DNA of 64,000 nucleotides, taken from positions 248,001 to 312,000 of the forward strand of contig NZ_JACHIJ010000005.1 of assembly GCF_014203115.1 (NCBI RefSeq), read 5' to 3'. Position 1 is the stretch's first letter. Every line of letters starts with the position of its first letter. A program made the position numbers and the translations under genes. The DNA is from Afipia massiliensis (GTDB taxonomy: Bacteria > Pseudomonadota > Alphaproteobacteria > Rhizobiales > Xanthobacteraceae). A model generated the notes under the pieces. That model was not told the origin of the DNA, did no database searches, and was given only the letters and a program-made list of their open reading frames with translations. Below are positions 1-9,107 of the stretch, piece after piece.

Positions 1-456
1 CGTGCCTGCGCCGCCGCGCGGACCGCCGGGACCGCCAGCACCCATTCCAGCGCCGGCCTGACCGCCGAACATGCTCTTGAGAATATCCTCGAACGCGCCG
101 CCGCTGGCATAGCCGCCCGCGCCCGGTCCGCCGGGATTGCCTCCGGTACGAAACGAATATTCGAAGCCGCCCGGCCCCGCGCGGCGTCCGCCGCCGCCTC
201 CGGGGAAGCCGCTTTCAAAACTCTGAAACTTCGGTTTGCCCTCGGCGTCGATCTCGCCGCGATCGAACTGCTTGCGCTTGTCCTCGTCGCCGAGGATTTC
301 ATTCGCAGTGTTCAATTCGGCAAAGCGGTCGGCCGCTTTCGGGTCGCCCTTGTTGGCATCGGGGTGGTGCTTTTTGGCGAGCTTGCGAAAGGCGCTCTTG
401 ATCGCCGCAGAGCTGGCACCCCGCTGCACCCCCAGGACCTCATAGGGGTCGCGCAT
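1..456 (-). CDS. DnaJ/CbpA-type J-domain chaperone (C-terminus outside the window)
   Basis: This is a co-chaperone that would stimulate the ATPase of DnaK through its J domain. The first 70 residues form a complete J domain with the HHPD signature, beginning [11 protein letters not shown] Gly/Phe-rich linker follows (repeated GGPGG-type segments), as in DnaJ and CbpA. The reading frame stays open to the window edge, so the peptide-binding C-terminal domain is not visible and the gene is partial. A TAAGGAG ribosome-binding site lies about 8 bases before the ATG at 456. No zinc-finger Cys motif is seen in the visible 152 codons, so a CbpA-like or DnaJ-like assignment cannot be settled. Confidence 0.9.
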   Translation of the reverse strand, partial: MRDPYEVLGVQRGASSAAIKSAFRKLAKKHHPDANKGDPKAADRFAELNTANEILGDEDKRKQFDRGEIDAEGKPKFQSFESGFPGGGGGRRAGPGGFEYSFRTGGNPGGPGAGGYASGGAFEDILKSMFGGQAGAGMGAGGPGGPRGGAGT

Positions 457-636
457 CCGTCAGGTCTCCTTAGTGTTAGTGGAATTCAGGTGAGAGCCGA
501 GTGTGGCCCCTTTGCCCTGATGTGGGGTTTTCGTGACAATCCTGCAACGGGTTTCACCGGTTGCGGTGTGAAAACTGCGGTAGGCGCGGCGGTTCTGGCC
601 GTGCGTTTCGATCTACTGGCTGCGCCTTTAGCTGCG

Positions 637-696
637 CTTCCAAACCTTCAACTTCGCTTCCAAACCTTCAACTTCGTTTCCAAGGCTTCAAGTTGC
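637..696. repeat. Three tandem 20-bp repeats over the 3' end of a lipoprotein gene
   Basis: The 20-bp unit CTTCCAAACCTTCAACTTCG occurs at 637-656 and 657-676, and a diverged third copy lies at 677-696. The array covers the stop codon (668-670) of the minus-strand lipoprotein gene. Because 20 is not a multiple of three, each added copy shifts the reading frame, so the present C-terminus was probably set by slippage expansion. Confidence 0.85.
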
Positions 697-1189
697 GAAT
701 TTCCCAAGACCCTTTGGGCTGCTGACAGGCTTCGCCCTGCAGCCAGCCTTCATTGGTGCCGCGCACGTAGCTCGCCAGGAAATCCCGGCAGGTCCGGCCC
801 TCGGAAGTATAGGTCGAGGCCAGCGGCGTGACCGAGCCGCGCGCGCCGGTTTCGGGATTTTCCCAAGGCTGACTGACATCCTTCTGGCCCCGGGTCAGCA
901 CGTCGGAGGCGGCGTTGCGGGCCAAAGCGAGATCGGCGTCGGTGAGATTGGTGTCGTCGTGAGACCGCAGGATCGGGCCGATGGAGCCGGTGACGTCCGA
1001 GGCGTCATCCTTCTTGGGCTCCTTGCTGAACATGGTGCCCATGCTGCAGCCGCTGGCCGAACAACCCACAGCTACCAGCGATGCCGCCGCGATCAACCGC
1101 CCGATCGGCGATAGGCCACGGCCCTCACGTACCCTATATAGGGAACGCTCGAGAACAGGCTTGGCACGAAGGGGCGCCAGGATACGCAA
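668..1189 (-). CDS. RT0821/Lpp0805-type surface lipoprotein
   Basis: This is a small envelope protein of unknown function. A hydrophobic stretch (about residues 32-48) ends in a lipobox-like VGCSASGC, predicting lipidation at the second Cys. The mature part carries [14 protein letters not shown] and a late [21 protein letters not shown] region, the pattern I associate with RT0821/Lpp0805-type surface antigens. The start is uncertain: 1189 is a TTG only 15 bases from pdxH, and no ATG lies upstream of the signal peptide. The gene is divergent from pdxH, so the two promoters must share or overlap the short gap and 5' ends. The last residues lie in a 20-bp tandem repeat. Confidence 0.75.
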   Translation of the reverse strand: MRILAPLRAKPVLERSLYRVREGRGLSPIGRLIAAASLVAVGCSASGCSMGTMFSKEPKKDDASDVTGSIGPILRSHDDTNLTDADLALARNAASDVLTRGQKDVSQPWENPETGARGSVTPLASTYTSEGRTCRDFLASYVRGTNEGWLQGEACQQPKGSWEIRNLKPWKRS

Positions 1190-1204
1190 TCGGATACTCC
1201 AGAC

Positions 1205-1846
1205 ATGACCGGTCCAAACACCATCAAAACCCCAGCCGAGTTAATTTCCGGTGATTTCACCGCCGCCGACGAGCCTTTTGGGCTTTTTGCGGTGTGGTTT
1301 GCCGAGGCGGTGAAGTCCGAGCCGAACGATCCCAACGCCATGGCGCTGGCCACCGTGGACCCGGACGGGCTGCCTGACGTCCGCATGGTGCTGCTGAAGG
1401 GGTTCGATACCGCCGGTTTCGTGTTTTACAGCCATATCGACAGTGCCAAGGGCCGGGAGTTGGCCGCCACCCCCAAGGCCGGGCTGCTGTTCCACTGGAA
1501 ATCGCTGCGCCGGCAGGTCCGGATCCGCGGCACCGTCACCCGGGTCACCGATGCCGAAGCCGATGCCTATTTCGCCACAAGGCCGAAGCAGGCGCAGATC
1601 GGCGCATGGGCCAGCAAGCAGTCGCAGCCGCTGGAAAGCCGCATGGCGTTCGAAAAGGCCATCGCGCTCAATGCCGCGAAATATGCCCTCGGCGAAGTCC
1701 CCCGCCCCCCCGGCTGGAGCGGCTGGCGTATCGCGCCGCAAGCCTTCGAGTTCTGGCACGATCGCCCCTTCCGCCTGCACGACCGCATTACCTTCACGCG
1801 CGCTGCTCCCGATGCCGAATGGAGCAAGACGCGGCTCTATCCCTGA
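1205..1846 (+). CDS. pdxH: Pyridoxamine 5'-phosphate oxidase
   Basis: This FMN enzyme oxidises pyridoxine or pyridoxamine 5'-phosphate to pyridoxal 5'-phosphate, the last step of vitamin B6 synthesis and salvage. At 213 residues it has the normal family length. The FMN-binding region ([17 protein letters not shown], then SAKGREL) and the C-terminal signature ending in [11 protein letters not shown] and RLYP are present. It is followed after 42 bases by an SDR gene on the same strand, so the two may be co-transcribed. Confidence 0.95.
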   Translation: MTGPNTIKTPAELISGDFTAADEPFGLFAVWFAEAVKSEPNDPNAMALATVDPDGLPDVRMVLLKGFDTAGFVFYSHIDSAKGRELAATPKAGLLFHWKSLRRQVRIRGTVTRVTDAEADAYFATRPKQAQIGAWASKQSQPLESRMAFEKAIALNAAKYALGEVPRPPGWSGWRIAPQAFEFWHDRPFRLHDRITFTRAAPDAEWSKTRLYP

Positions 1847-1888
1847 TCGACATTCCGTAACCGAACGCCGAAGGCGAGATCTCAATCC

Positions 1889-2653
1889 ATGCCGACTTCA
1901 ACACCTGCCGATTCCAACGCGCCCAAGCGCACCTTGCTGCTGACCGGTGCGAGCCGCGGCATCGGCCACGCCACCGTGATCCGATTTTCCAGCGCAGGCT
2001 GGCGCGTCCTCACCTGCTCGCGGCATCCGTTTCCCGAACAATGCCCGTGGGGCGCCGGACCGGAAGACCATATCCAGGTCGACCTCGCCGATCACAACGA
2101 CACCGCACGCGCTATCGATGAAATTCGCGAGCGGCTCGACGGCGGGGCGCTGCACGCGCTGGTCAACAACGCCGCGATTTCGCCGAAGGGCAAGAACGGC
2201 GCGCGCATGGGCTCCATCGACACCGACGTCGATGCCTGGAGCCATGTGTTCCGCGTGAATTTCTTCGCGCCGATCATGATGGCGCGCGGATTGATCGAGG
2301 AATTGAAAGCCGCCAAGGGATCGGTGGTCAACGTTACGTCGATCGCCGGCTCGCGCGTGCATCCGTTCGCCGGTGCGGCTTACGCGACGTCGAAAGCAGC
2401 GCTTGCATCGCTGACGCGCGAGATGGCCGCCGACTTCGGCCGCGTCGGCGTCCGCGTCAACGCAATTGCTCCAGGCGAAATCGATACATCGATCCTGTCG
2501 CCGGGCACCGACAAGATCGTGCATGAGCAGATTCCGATGAACCGCCTCGGCACACCGGATGAAGTCGCGAAGATCATCTACGTGCTGTGCACGGAGACAA
2601 GCTCCTACGTGAACGGCGCCGAGATTCACATCAACGGCGGCCAGCACGTGTAA
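1889..2653 (+). CDS. SDR-family NAD(P)-dependent oxidoreductase
   Basis: This is a classical short-chain dehydrogenase/reductase of 254 residues. The cofactor motif TGASRGIG is at residues 19-26, NNAA at about 93-96, the catalytic Ser near 151, and Tyr165 and Lys169 form the YATSK catalytic motif. The C-terminal GAEIHINGGQ segment is typical of the family. The substrate cannot be deduced. It lies 42 bases after pdxH and probably shares its transcript. The end is followed by the convergent ohr gene. Confidence 0.9.
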   Translation: MPTSTPADSNAPKRTLLLTGASRGIGHATVIRFSSAGWRVLTCSRHPFPEQCPWGAGPEDHIQVDLADHNDTARAIDEIRERLDGGALHALVNNAAISPKGKNGARMGSIDTDVDAWSHVFRVNFFAPIMMARGLIEELKAAKGSVVNVTSIAGSRVHPFAGAAYATSKAALASLTREMAADFGRVGVRVNAIAPGEIDTSILSPGTDKIVHEQIPMNRLGTPDEVAKIIYVLCTETSSYVNGAEIHINGGQHV

Positions 2654-2712
2654 GGACGCGGCGAACGAAAGAGCGGAGCGGAGGCCCCGCCCTCTCGTTC
2701 GTGACACGACAA

Positions 2713-3138
2713 TCAGACGACGGTGATCTTGACGTCGAGGTTGTTGCGCGTCGCGTTGGAATACGGGCAGACCTGATGCGCGGTGGCGACCAGCTTCTCC
2801 GCGTCGGCACGATCGAGTCCGGGCAGCGCCACGGCCAGCGCGACATCGAGACCGAAGCCGCCCTCCGAGCGCGGGCCGATACCCACGTCAGCCGTGACAG
2901 TCGCATCCGCCGGCACCTTCACGCCGATCGTTCCCGAGACCGCCTTCATGGCGCCGATGAAGCAAGCCGAATAGCCGGCTGCGAAAAGCTGCTCGGGATT
3001 GTTGCCTGCCCCACCGCCACCGCCGAGTTCCTTCGGGGTCGAAAGGCTGACCTGAAACGTGCCGTCCGTGGTGGAGGCTTTGCCGTCGCGGCCGCCGGTT
3101 GCGGTGGCCTGGGTGCGGTAGAGAACTTTCGTGGGCAT
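2713..3138 (-). CDS. ohr: Organic hydroperoxide resistance protein
   Basis: This is a thiol peroxidase of the Ohr/OsmC fold that reduces organic and lipid hydroperoxides. It has 141 residues, the usual length. The two reactive cysteines are visible: Cys59 (YSACFIGAM) and Cys124 (VCPYSNATR). The segment [18 protein letters not shown] is a family hallmark. The gene diverges from a MarR-type regulator (3354-3812) with palindromic sites between them, the arrangement expected for OhrR-controlled ohr. Confidence 0.95.
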   Translation of the reverse strand: MPTKVLYRTQATATGGRDGKASTTDGTFQVSLSTPKELGGGGGAGNNPEQLFAAGYSACFIGAMKAVSGTIGVKVPADATVTADVGIGPRSEGGFGLDVALAVALPGLDRADAEKLVATAHQVCPYSNATRNNLDVKITVV

Positions 3139-3223
3139 GCGCTTTCTCCTTGGTGGGCCTCTTTAAGAGGGCTGAAAATCTACCAGCCTTCGGCCGGTCT
3201 TGGCCGGGAAGGAATGGGTTATT

Positions 3224-3248
3224 TATATCGCGCACGATATAATCGTGC
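3224..3248. promoter_or_regulatory. Probable OhrR operator 1: two overlapping palindromes
   Basis: Two perfect inverted repeats overlap here: TATATCG-CGCA-CGATATA at 3224-3241 and GCACGAT-ATA-ATCGTGC at 3232-3248. They lie in the 215-base gap between divergent ohr and the MarR-type gene. MarR/OhrR dimers bind palindromes of this size. The assignment to OhrR is inferred from position. Confidence 0.6.
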
Positions 3249-3285
3249 AATATATAATTTAGTTGGCAGCCATGCAAAATGCGTT

Positions 3286-3302
3286 GCGCGATTCAATCGC
3301 GC
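3286..3302. promoter_or_regulatory. Probable OhrR operator 2: 17-bp palindrome
   Basis: GCGCGATT-C-AATCGCGC is a perfect 8-bp inverted repeat around one base, 52 bases upstream of the regulator start. It differs in sequence from the upstream pair, so either OhrR tolerates varied half-sites or only one site is functional. Confidence 0.45.
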
Positions 3303-3353
3303 GCGCCTTAAATAGGAGATGATCCAAACCAGGATCGAACCTTGAGGACAGCC

Positions 3354-3812
3354 ATGGCCGCCCGACCGACTGCGGACGATCTGCTGAAGATCGATAATTT
3401 CGTCTGCTTCGCCCTGTATTCGGCGGGGCACGCCTTCACGCGGCTTTACAAGCCCCTGCTCGACCCGCTGGGGCTGACCTATCCGCAATACTTGGTCATG
3501 GCCGTGCTCTGGGAGAAAAACGACAGAACTGTCGGCGAGATCGGCGAAAAGCTGTTGCTGGAATCGAGCACGCTTACACCGCTGCTCAAGCGGCTGGAAA
3601 CGGCGGGCATGGTACGCCGGACGCGCGATCGCGACGACGAACGGGTTGTGCGAATCCAATTGACGCCCAAGGGCGCTGATCTGAAGCAGAAGGCAGTCGA
3701 GATTCCGCAAGCGATCGGCTGCTCGACCAACATCACCATTCCCGAGGTGATGAAGCTGACCGCCGATATCAAGGCGCTGCGCGAAAAGCTGCTCGCCGCG
3801 CAGGCAGCGTAA
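3354..3812 (+). CDS. ohrR: MarR-family organic peroxide sensor-regulator (OhrR)
   Basis: This winged-helix repressor would block ohr until an organic peroxide oxidises its sensor cysteine. The protein has 152 residues. Cys18 in NFVCFALYSAGHAFTRLYKPLL is the conserved sensor. A second Cys123 (AIGCSTNITIPE) suggests the two-Cys disulfide mechanism known from Xanthomonas OhrR. The helix-turn-helix and wing cover about residues 55-105 (GEIGEKLLLESSTLTPLLKRLE, then RDRDDERVVR). I chose the ATG at 3354 because GAGGA precedes it; an upstream TTG at 3342 would overlap that site. Confidence 0.9.
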   Translation: MAARPTADDLLKIDNFVCFALYSAGHAFTRLYKPLLDPLGLTYPQYLVMAVLWEKNDRTVGEIGEKLLLESSTLTPLLKRLETAGMVRRTRDRDDERVVRIQLTPKGADLKQKAVEIPQAIGCSTNITIPEVMKLTADIKALREKLLAAQAA

Positions 3813-3813
3813 G

Positions 3814-4689
3814 TTAACCCGCCTTGCGCTGCCGCGCTGTCGAACGCCCTGCCTTCTTCGCGGCGGGAGCTGGCGCTGCACGGGACGCACGCGCCGGCCG
3901 CTGCGCAGGCGCCTTGCCCTTTAGACTCTGCTTTAGCGCATCCATCAGGCTGATGACGTTGTCGGCCTTCGCCGGGCGCTCAACAGACTTGATGGTCTTG
4001 CCCGAGGCCTTCTGCTTCACCAGTGCTTTCAGTGCGTTTTCGTATTCGTCCTCGAATTTGGAGGCGTCGAAGTTCGCCGCCTTGCTATCGAGAATGTGCG
4101 CAGCCAGTTCAACCATGTCCTTCGAGATTTTCGGTGTCTTGATGTCGGCGAAGAAATCTTCCTCGCTGCGCACCTCATAGGCGTATCGCAGCGTGGTCGC
4201 GATCAAACCTTTGCCGAGCGGTTCGATCGCCACAATGCGTTCGCGGTTTGACAACACGACACGCGCCAGCGCCACGCGATCCTGATCCTTCATCGCATCG
4301 CGGATCACCGCGAAGGCATCGATGCCGGCATTACCGTCCGGAACCATATAGTAAGGACTGTCCAGATATCTGCGGTCGATCTCGTCGCGCGGAACGAAAT
4401 TGTCGATATCGATAGTGTGATTGCTTTCGAGCTGGACCGCTTCCAGTTCTTCTTTTTCGATCTGGACGTACTCGCCCTTGCTGACCTCGTAGCCGCGGCC
4501 CTTCTGTTCCTTCTCGACCACTTCACCGGTTTCGGAATCGACCATCTGCTGCTTCAGCCGGTTTCCGGTCTCGGTATTGATCATGTGAAAGCGGGTTCGT
4601 TCGACCGTGGTCGAGGCGGGATAGAGCGCCACCGGGCAAGTGACCAGCGACAGCTTCAGCGAACCCTTCCAGTACGCACGCGGCAACAT
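3814..4689 (-). CDS. ku: Ku protein of bacterial non-homologous end joining
   Basis: This homodimeric DNA-end-binding ring protein recruits LigD to double-strand breaks. It has 291 residues from the ATG at 4689, chosen because GGAGG precedes it; an in-frame ATG at 4713 has no such site. The Ku core starts at RAYWKGSLKLSLVTCPV and includes VPRDEIDRRYLDSPYY and the helical region near KISKDMVELAAHILD. The C-terminus is a Lys/Arg/Ala-rich tail, as in many bacterial Ku proteins. It is divergent from ligD. A near-consensus EcfG-type promoter lies upstream (4731-4755). Confidence 0.95.
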   Translation of the reverse strand: MLPRAYWKGSLKLSLVTCPVALYPASTTVERTRFHMINTETGNRLKQQMVDSETGEVVEKEQKGRGYEVSKGEYVQIEKEELEAVQLESNHTIDIDNFVPRDEIDRRYLDSPYYMVPDGNAGIDAFAVIRDAMKDQDRVALARVVLSNRERIVAIEPLGKGLIATTLRYAYEVRSEEDFFADIKTPKISKDMVELAAHILDSKAANFDASKFEDEYENALKALVKQKASGKTIKSVERPAKADNVISLMDALKQSLKGKAPAQRPARASRAAPAPAAKKAGRSTARQRKAG

Positions 4690-4730
4690 CGGCGACCTCC
4701 AACTCAAACGCATACCTGCGACGGAGCCTC

Positions 4731-4755
4731 AACTGAAGTGGCAGGTTTTGGTTCC
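4731..4755 (-). promoter_or_regulatory. Near-match to an EcfG-type promoter upstream of ku
   Basis: Read on the minus strand, the site is GGAAC-N16-AGTT, one base off GGAAC-N16/17-CGTT. The predicted start of transcription would leave a leader of about 35 bases before ku. The general stress response controls Ku-based repair in Sinorhizobium, which makes this plausible, but the -10 element is imperfect. Confidence 0.35.
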
Positions 4756-4823
4756 TGCAGCCCCGCCTGATGGCGCATGATACAATCGTTCTGCGTTTAT
4801 TGCACCGTTGGGAATGCCTCGCC

Positions 4824-7496
4824 GTGACCCAAAAGAAACTTAAGGTTTACCGAACAAAACGTGATTTCACCAAAACGGCTGAGCCAAGCGGTCGCACCCC
4901 GGTCGCAGCGGCGAAGGCGCGCCGGTTTGTGATTCAGAAGCATGATGCGACACGGCTGCATTATGATCTGCGGCTGGAGTTCGGCGGCGTCTTCAAGTCC
5001 TGGGCTGTGACGCGCGGCCCTTCTCTCGACCCGAAAGACAAACGCCTCGCTGTCGAAGTGGAAGATCACCCGCTCGACTATGGCGATTTCGAAGGCACCA
5101 TTCCCAAGGGCCAGTACGGCGGTGGTACCGTGCAACTGTGGGATCGCGGCTATTGGCTGTCGGACGATCCCGAGCGCGGCTTCAAGAAAGGCGATCTCAA
5201 ATTCGCACTCGAAGGCGGCAAGCTCCACGGCGAGTGGGTGCTGGTGCGCATGAAGCATGACCGCAACGGCGGCAAGCGCACCAACTGGCTGCTGATCAAA
5301 CATCGCGACGAATACGCTCGCGAGGGCAAGGCAAACGATATTCTCGACGACGACACGTCTGTCGCATCCGGTCGCAAGATGAGCGAGATCGCCGCCGGCA
5401 AAGGCCGCGGCCCAACGCCGTTCATGACGCGCAAATCAACGCGGGCTCAAGCCGATGCGGTGTGGGATTCGAACAAGGGCGTCGCTGCGGAAGCACGCAA
5501 GAAAGAACGCTCCAAGACCATCACCACGAAGAGCAAGCCTGCCGCCAAAACCGCAAAGTCAAAAACCACGGTCAAGCGCATCGCGAAGCTCCCCGACTTC
5601 GTTGAACCGCAGTTGTGTGCGTCCGTCGAGAAACCGCCCTCGGGCGGCAACTGGGTGCACGAGATCAAGTTCGACGGCTATCGCGTGCAGATGCGGATCG
5701 AAAGCGGTGATGTCACACTGAGAACTCGCAAGGGTCTCGACTGGACCGAGAAATTCTCCGCGATTGCAAAGCAGGCCGCGAAACTTCCTTATGCCGTCAT
5801 TGATGGTGAAGTGGTCGCGCTCGATCACGAAGGCCGTCCGAGTTTCGCCTCGTTGCAGGCGGCGCTGTCCGACGAGAAGACGGACAACCTGATCTTCTTC
5901 GCCTTCGATCTTTTGTTCGCGGGGGGCGAGGATTTGCGACCACTTCCGCTATCGGAACGGAAGAAACGGCTCCAGCTTCTGCTCAACGGCAAACGAAAGC
6001 GCGATGAGGGAACCATCCGCTACGTGGAGCATTTCGAGTCCAGTGGCAACGCCATCATGGAATCCGCCCGTGCGTTGGCGCTCGAGGGCATCGTGTCGAA
6101 AAAACTTACAGCCCCCTATCGTTCGGGACGTTCGGAGAGCTGGACCAAGGCGAAGGTCCGCGCCGGACATGAGGTCGTGATCGGCGGATGGAAAAGCAAC
6201 GGCGGCAAATTCCGCTCGCTGATGGTCGGCGTGCCGCTCGATGGCCACCTCGCCTATGTCGGTGTGGTCGGCACAGGTTACGGACAGACGACGGTCAAAC
6301 GGATCATGCCCGAGTTGAAAGCCAAAGCCGCCGCCAAAAACCCGTTCGGCGGCGAGAACGCGCCGAAAAAAACCGCCGACGTCCATTGGCTGAGACCTGA
6401 ACTTGTCGCTGAAATCGAGTTTGCCGGCTGGACCGGTGACAACATGGTCCGGCAGGCGGCGTTCAAGGGATTGCGCAAGGACAAGTCGGCAAGCCACGTG
6501 ACCGCCGACAAGCCCGCCAGGACGCATGTGTCGGCGCTGTCCGCGAAGACGAACGGCAAGACTCCCGCCGCACATGGCGCGGCCTCGCGCGGTGGCGACA
6601 ACACCGTCATGGGCGTCACGATCTCCAATCCCGACAAGGCGATGTGGCCCGATGGCGGCGACGGTGAGCCCGTCACCAAGCTTGATCTCGCTTATTACAT
6701 GGAGCAGGTCGGCGTCTGGCTGATCACACATATCAAGGGCCGCCCCTGTTCGATCATCCGCGCGCCGGATGGAATCGGCGGCGAGACGTTCTTCCAACGG
6801 CATGCCATGGCCGGCATGTCGAAATTGATCGACCTCGTGAAAGTCTCGGGGGATCGCAAACCGTATGTGCAGATCGATCGCGTGGAGGGCCTTGTCGCCG
6901 TCGCGCAGATTGGCGGACTGGAGCTGCATCCCTGGAACTGCGCGCCGGGCGAACCCGATGTGCCGGGGCGGCTGGTGTTCGATCTCGACCCCTCGCCTGA
7001 CGTCGCGTTTTCCGCGGTGGTCGATGCCGCGCGCGAAATGCGCGAGCGATTGACGGATCTTGGGCTGGAGAGTTTTTGCAAGACCACCGGCGGCAAGGGG
7101 CTGCACGTGGTCACGCCGCTGAAGGATGCGAAGAAGGACAAGATCGACTGGAAGACGGCCAAGGCGTTCGCGCAGGCTGTCTGTCAGCAAATGGCGGCGG
7201 ACAGCCCCGAGCACTACCTGCTCAACATGTCGAAGAAGCAGCGCGAGGGAAAAATCTTCCTCGACTATCTCCGCAACGACCGGATGTCGACGGCGGTGGC
7301 GCCGCTGTCTCCGCGCGCGCGCGACGGCGCACCGGTGTCGATGCCGATGACATGGGCGCAGGTGCGCAGCGATCTCGATCCGATGAAATATACGTTGCGC
7401 ACGGTGCCGGCGCTGCTCGCGAAGACAAAGGCTTGGGCGGATTACAACAGCGCCGCCCGACCGATCAAGACTGCGATCGCAAAGCTTGCGAAGTAG
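4824..7496 (+). CDS. ligD: ATP-dependent DNA ligase D (phosphoesterase-ligase-polymerase)
   Basis: This is the multifunctional end-joining enzyme that works with Ku. Domain order is visible: an N-terminal 3'-phosphoesterase domain (about residues 20-185, [17 protein letters not shown]), a Lys-rich linker, the ligase core with catalytic Lys282 in EIKFDGYR and its OB fold (about 265-560), then a C-terminal primase-polymerase domain (about 600-885) with DLDPSP as the metal-binding Asp motif. The start is uncertain: an ATG at 4770 gives 18 more residues but has no ribosome-binding site; I prefer the GTG at 4824, since family members begin close to the KRDF segment. It diverges from ku. Confidence 0.93.
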   Translation: MTQKKLKVYRTKRDFTKTAEPSGRTPVAAAKARRFVIQKHDATRLHYDLRLEFGGVFKSWAVTRGPSLDPKDKRLAVEVEDHPLDYGDFEGTIPKGQYGGGTVQLWDRGYWLSDDPERGFKKGDLKFALEGGKLHGEWVLVRMKHDRNGGKRTNWLLIKHRDEYAREGKANDILDDDTSVASGRKMSEIAAGKGRGPTPFMTRKSTRAQADAVWDSNKGVAAEARKKERSKTITTKSKPAAKTAKSKTTVKRIAKLPDFVEPQLCASVEKPPSGGNWVHEIKFDGYRVQMRIESGDVTLRTRKGLDWTEKFSAIAKQAAKLPYAVIDGEVVALDHEGRPSFASLQAALSDEKTDNLIFFAFDLLFAGGEDLRPLPLSERKKRLQLLLNGKRKRDEGTIRYVEHFESSGNAIMESARALALEGIVSKKLTAPYRSGRSESWTKAKVRAGHEVVIGGWKSNGGKFRSLMVGVPLDGHLAYVGVVGTGYGQTTVKRIMPELKAKAAAKNPFGGENAPKKTADVHWLRPELVAEIEFAGWTGDNMVRQAAFKGLRKDKSASHVTADKPARTHVSALSAKTNGKTPAAHGAASRGGDNTVMGVTISNPDKAMWPDGGDGEPVTKLDLAYYMEQVGVWLITHIKGRPCSIIRAPDGIGGETFFQRHAMAGMSKLIDLVKVSGDRKPYVQIDRVEGLVAVAQIGGLELHPWNCAPGEPDVPGRLVFDLDPSPDVAFSAVVDAAREMRERLTDLGLESFCKTTGGKGLHVVTPLKDAKKDKIDWKTAKAFAQAVCQQMAADSPEHYLLNMSKKQREGKIFLDYLRNDRMSTAVAPLSPRARDGAPVSMPMTWAQVRSDLDPMKYTLRTVPALLAKTKAWADYNSAARPIKTAIAKLAK

Positions 7497-7497
7497 C

Positions 7498-7538
7498 TAG
7501 AGCATGATCCCTATAAGTGGGAGCCGCTTTTTTGGAAA
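7498..7538. repeat. Partial copy of a common Rhizobiales intergenic repeat
   Basis: The sequence TAGAGCATGATCC followed by AAGTGGGAGCCG and a T-rich GGAAAA segment resembles the left arm of a palindromic GAGCATGATC element that I recall as widespread in rhizobial genomes. The complementary right arm is missing. It sits between ligD and corA. Confidence 0.45.
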
Positions 7539-7548
7539 ATGCCCAGAC

Positions 7549-8523
7549 CTAGAGCCAACGCTTCCACTTGAAGAACATGTAAGGCAGCACGGCCGCGACC
7601 AGCATCATGCCCAGCGCCATCGGATAGCCGAACGCCCATTCCAATTCGGGCATCATCTTGAAATTCATGCCGTAAGCGGAAGCGATCAGTGTCGGCGGCA
7701 TCAACACCACCGCCATCACCGAAAACAGCTTGATGATGTTATTCTGTTCGAGATTGACGACGCCGAGCATGGCGTCGAGCACGAAGGTGATCTTGTTCGA
7801 CAGATACGAGGCGTGATCGGTCAGCGACGAGACGTCGCGCTGCAGCGTCTTGAACTGGGCTTTCTGCTCCTTGCTCCAGCGCACGTTGTCGGTTTCGACC
7901 GTGACGAAGGAAATCAGCCGCCCGATCGACACAAGGCTTTCCCGCACCTTCGAGGTCAGGTCACCCTTCTTGCCGATCGTCAGCAAAATTTGTGAATAGG
8001 TGCGGGCATGCCCGCGCTCCGCGGACGGTTCAAAAATCTGCGATGACACGCTGTCCACGTCCGCGCCGGCACGCTCCAGAATATCGGCGCAGCGATCGAT
8101 CACGGCGTCGAGCAGTTCGAGCAGCAGTTCGTCACCTGTCATGTTAGGCGAGCATGATCGCGCCAGCTTCGCGGCGACCAGCGCGAACGGCCTCGGTTCG
8201 TCATAACGTACAGTCACCAGGCGATGGTCGGTCAAAATAAAGGTGACCGGCGTGGTGCGCGGCGCCTGGGAATCGGCCGCGCACATCAGCGTGGCGGTCA
8301 TGTAGCGCGCACCGTTCTCGACGTAGAGGCGGCTGGAAATTTCGATTTCCTGCATGTCCTCGCGAGTCGGGATTTCGATGCCGACCAGTTTCTCGACCGC
8401 CTTGTCCTCGCCAGGGGATGGCGACTTCATGTCGATCCAGATCGCGTTCGGCGGCAGTGCGTCCGCCTCAACGTTATCAAGCTTCTGCAACGCTGATGCA
8501 GTGGGAACGAAGACCGACAACAT
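7549..8523 (-). CDS. corA: CorA-type magnesium/cobalt channel
   Basis: This is a homopentameric inner-membrane channel for Mg2+ uptake. It has 324 residues, with a cytosolic domain first and two transmembrane helices at the C-terminus. The selectivity motif GMN is at residues 285-287 (YGMNF), followed by the periplasmic loop MPEL and the second helix, ending in a basic KWKRWL. It is transcribed towards ligD. The region upstream (8524-9107) has no clear gene. Confidence 0.93.
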   Translation of the reverse strand: MLSVFVPTASALQKLDNVEADALPPNAIWIDMKSPSPGEDKAVEKLVGIEIPTREDMQEIEISSRLYVENGARYMTATLMCAADSQAPRTTPVTFILTDHRLVTVRYDEPRPFALVAAKLARSCSPNMTGDELLLELLDAVIDRCADILERAGADVDSVSSQIFEPSAERGHARTYSQILLTIGKKGDLTSKVRESLVSIGRLISFVTVETDNVRWSKEQKAQFKTLQRDVSSLTDHASYLSNKITFVLDAMLGVVNLEQNNIIKLFSVMAVVLMPPTLIASAYGMNFKMMPELEWAFGYPMALGMMLVAAVLPYMFFKWKRWL

Positions 8524-9107
8524 AGGCGACTCCCAGAATATCTTTCGCGAACAACGTGTCGTCTATCTTCTCTCAAAGCGCAATCTCTCCGATTTTCCGC
8601 AAGGGCGGCGGCGAGACATACAGATGTCATGAAGGTCAGCACGTCCGGCACCGTCAGATAGGCCGGCACGCGTGGATAGTTCTCTGCCTTCCGTGGAGGC
8701 GACCGGCATTGCATCGTCCAACAAGGTTCGCAGGCGAGAACTAGGAATAAAGTCTACGAGACCGGGTATTGACCGGCTGGCAATCGAGAAAATGAAACTC
8801 AGCAGCTCGCCGCTTCGTGAGGCTATGGCGATTCGCGTACGGTTTGAAAATCGCGCTCCAGCGCGGCTGCTGGGAGGCGTCCTGCTGGCCGAAATGCGCG
8901 TTCTTGCCACGCATTTGAGCACGCTCTGGCTTATTCGCCCCCGGTCCTGAGGCTCAAATGCCACAGGTGACGTGCTGCATAGCAAAACCGATGCGGAATC
9001 GCTGGAAAAACGGCCGGTTTCAGCGCAAATAAGGGGTAACGAAATCGGAAGCATCTTCCGGCTAAATCTAGGTGTGAAGACACGCCAGCGCCCATTGGAA
9101 CTTCGGA
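8524..9107. other. Gene-poor interval between corA and an L,D-transpeptidase gene
   Basis: Both strands carry open frames (minus 8563-9126, plus 8672-8950), but their translations are Ser/Arg-rich, have no recognisable domain, and no ribosome-binding site supports their starts. I see no tRNA, repeat or clear hairpin. The interval must hold promoters for the two divergent flanking genes. It may be the eroded remnant of a gene. Confidence 0.5.
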
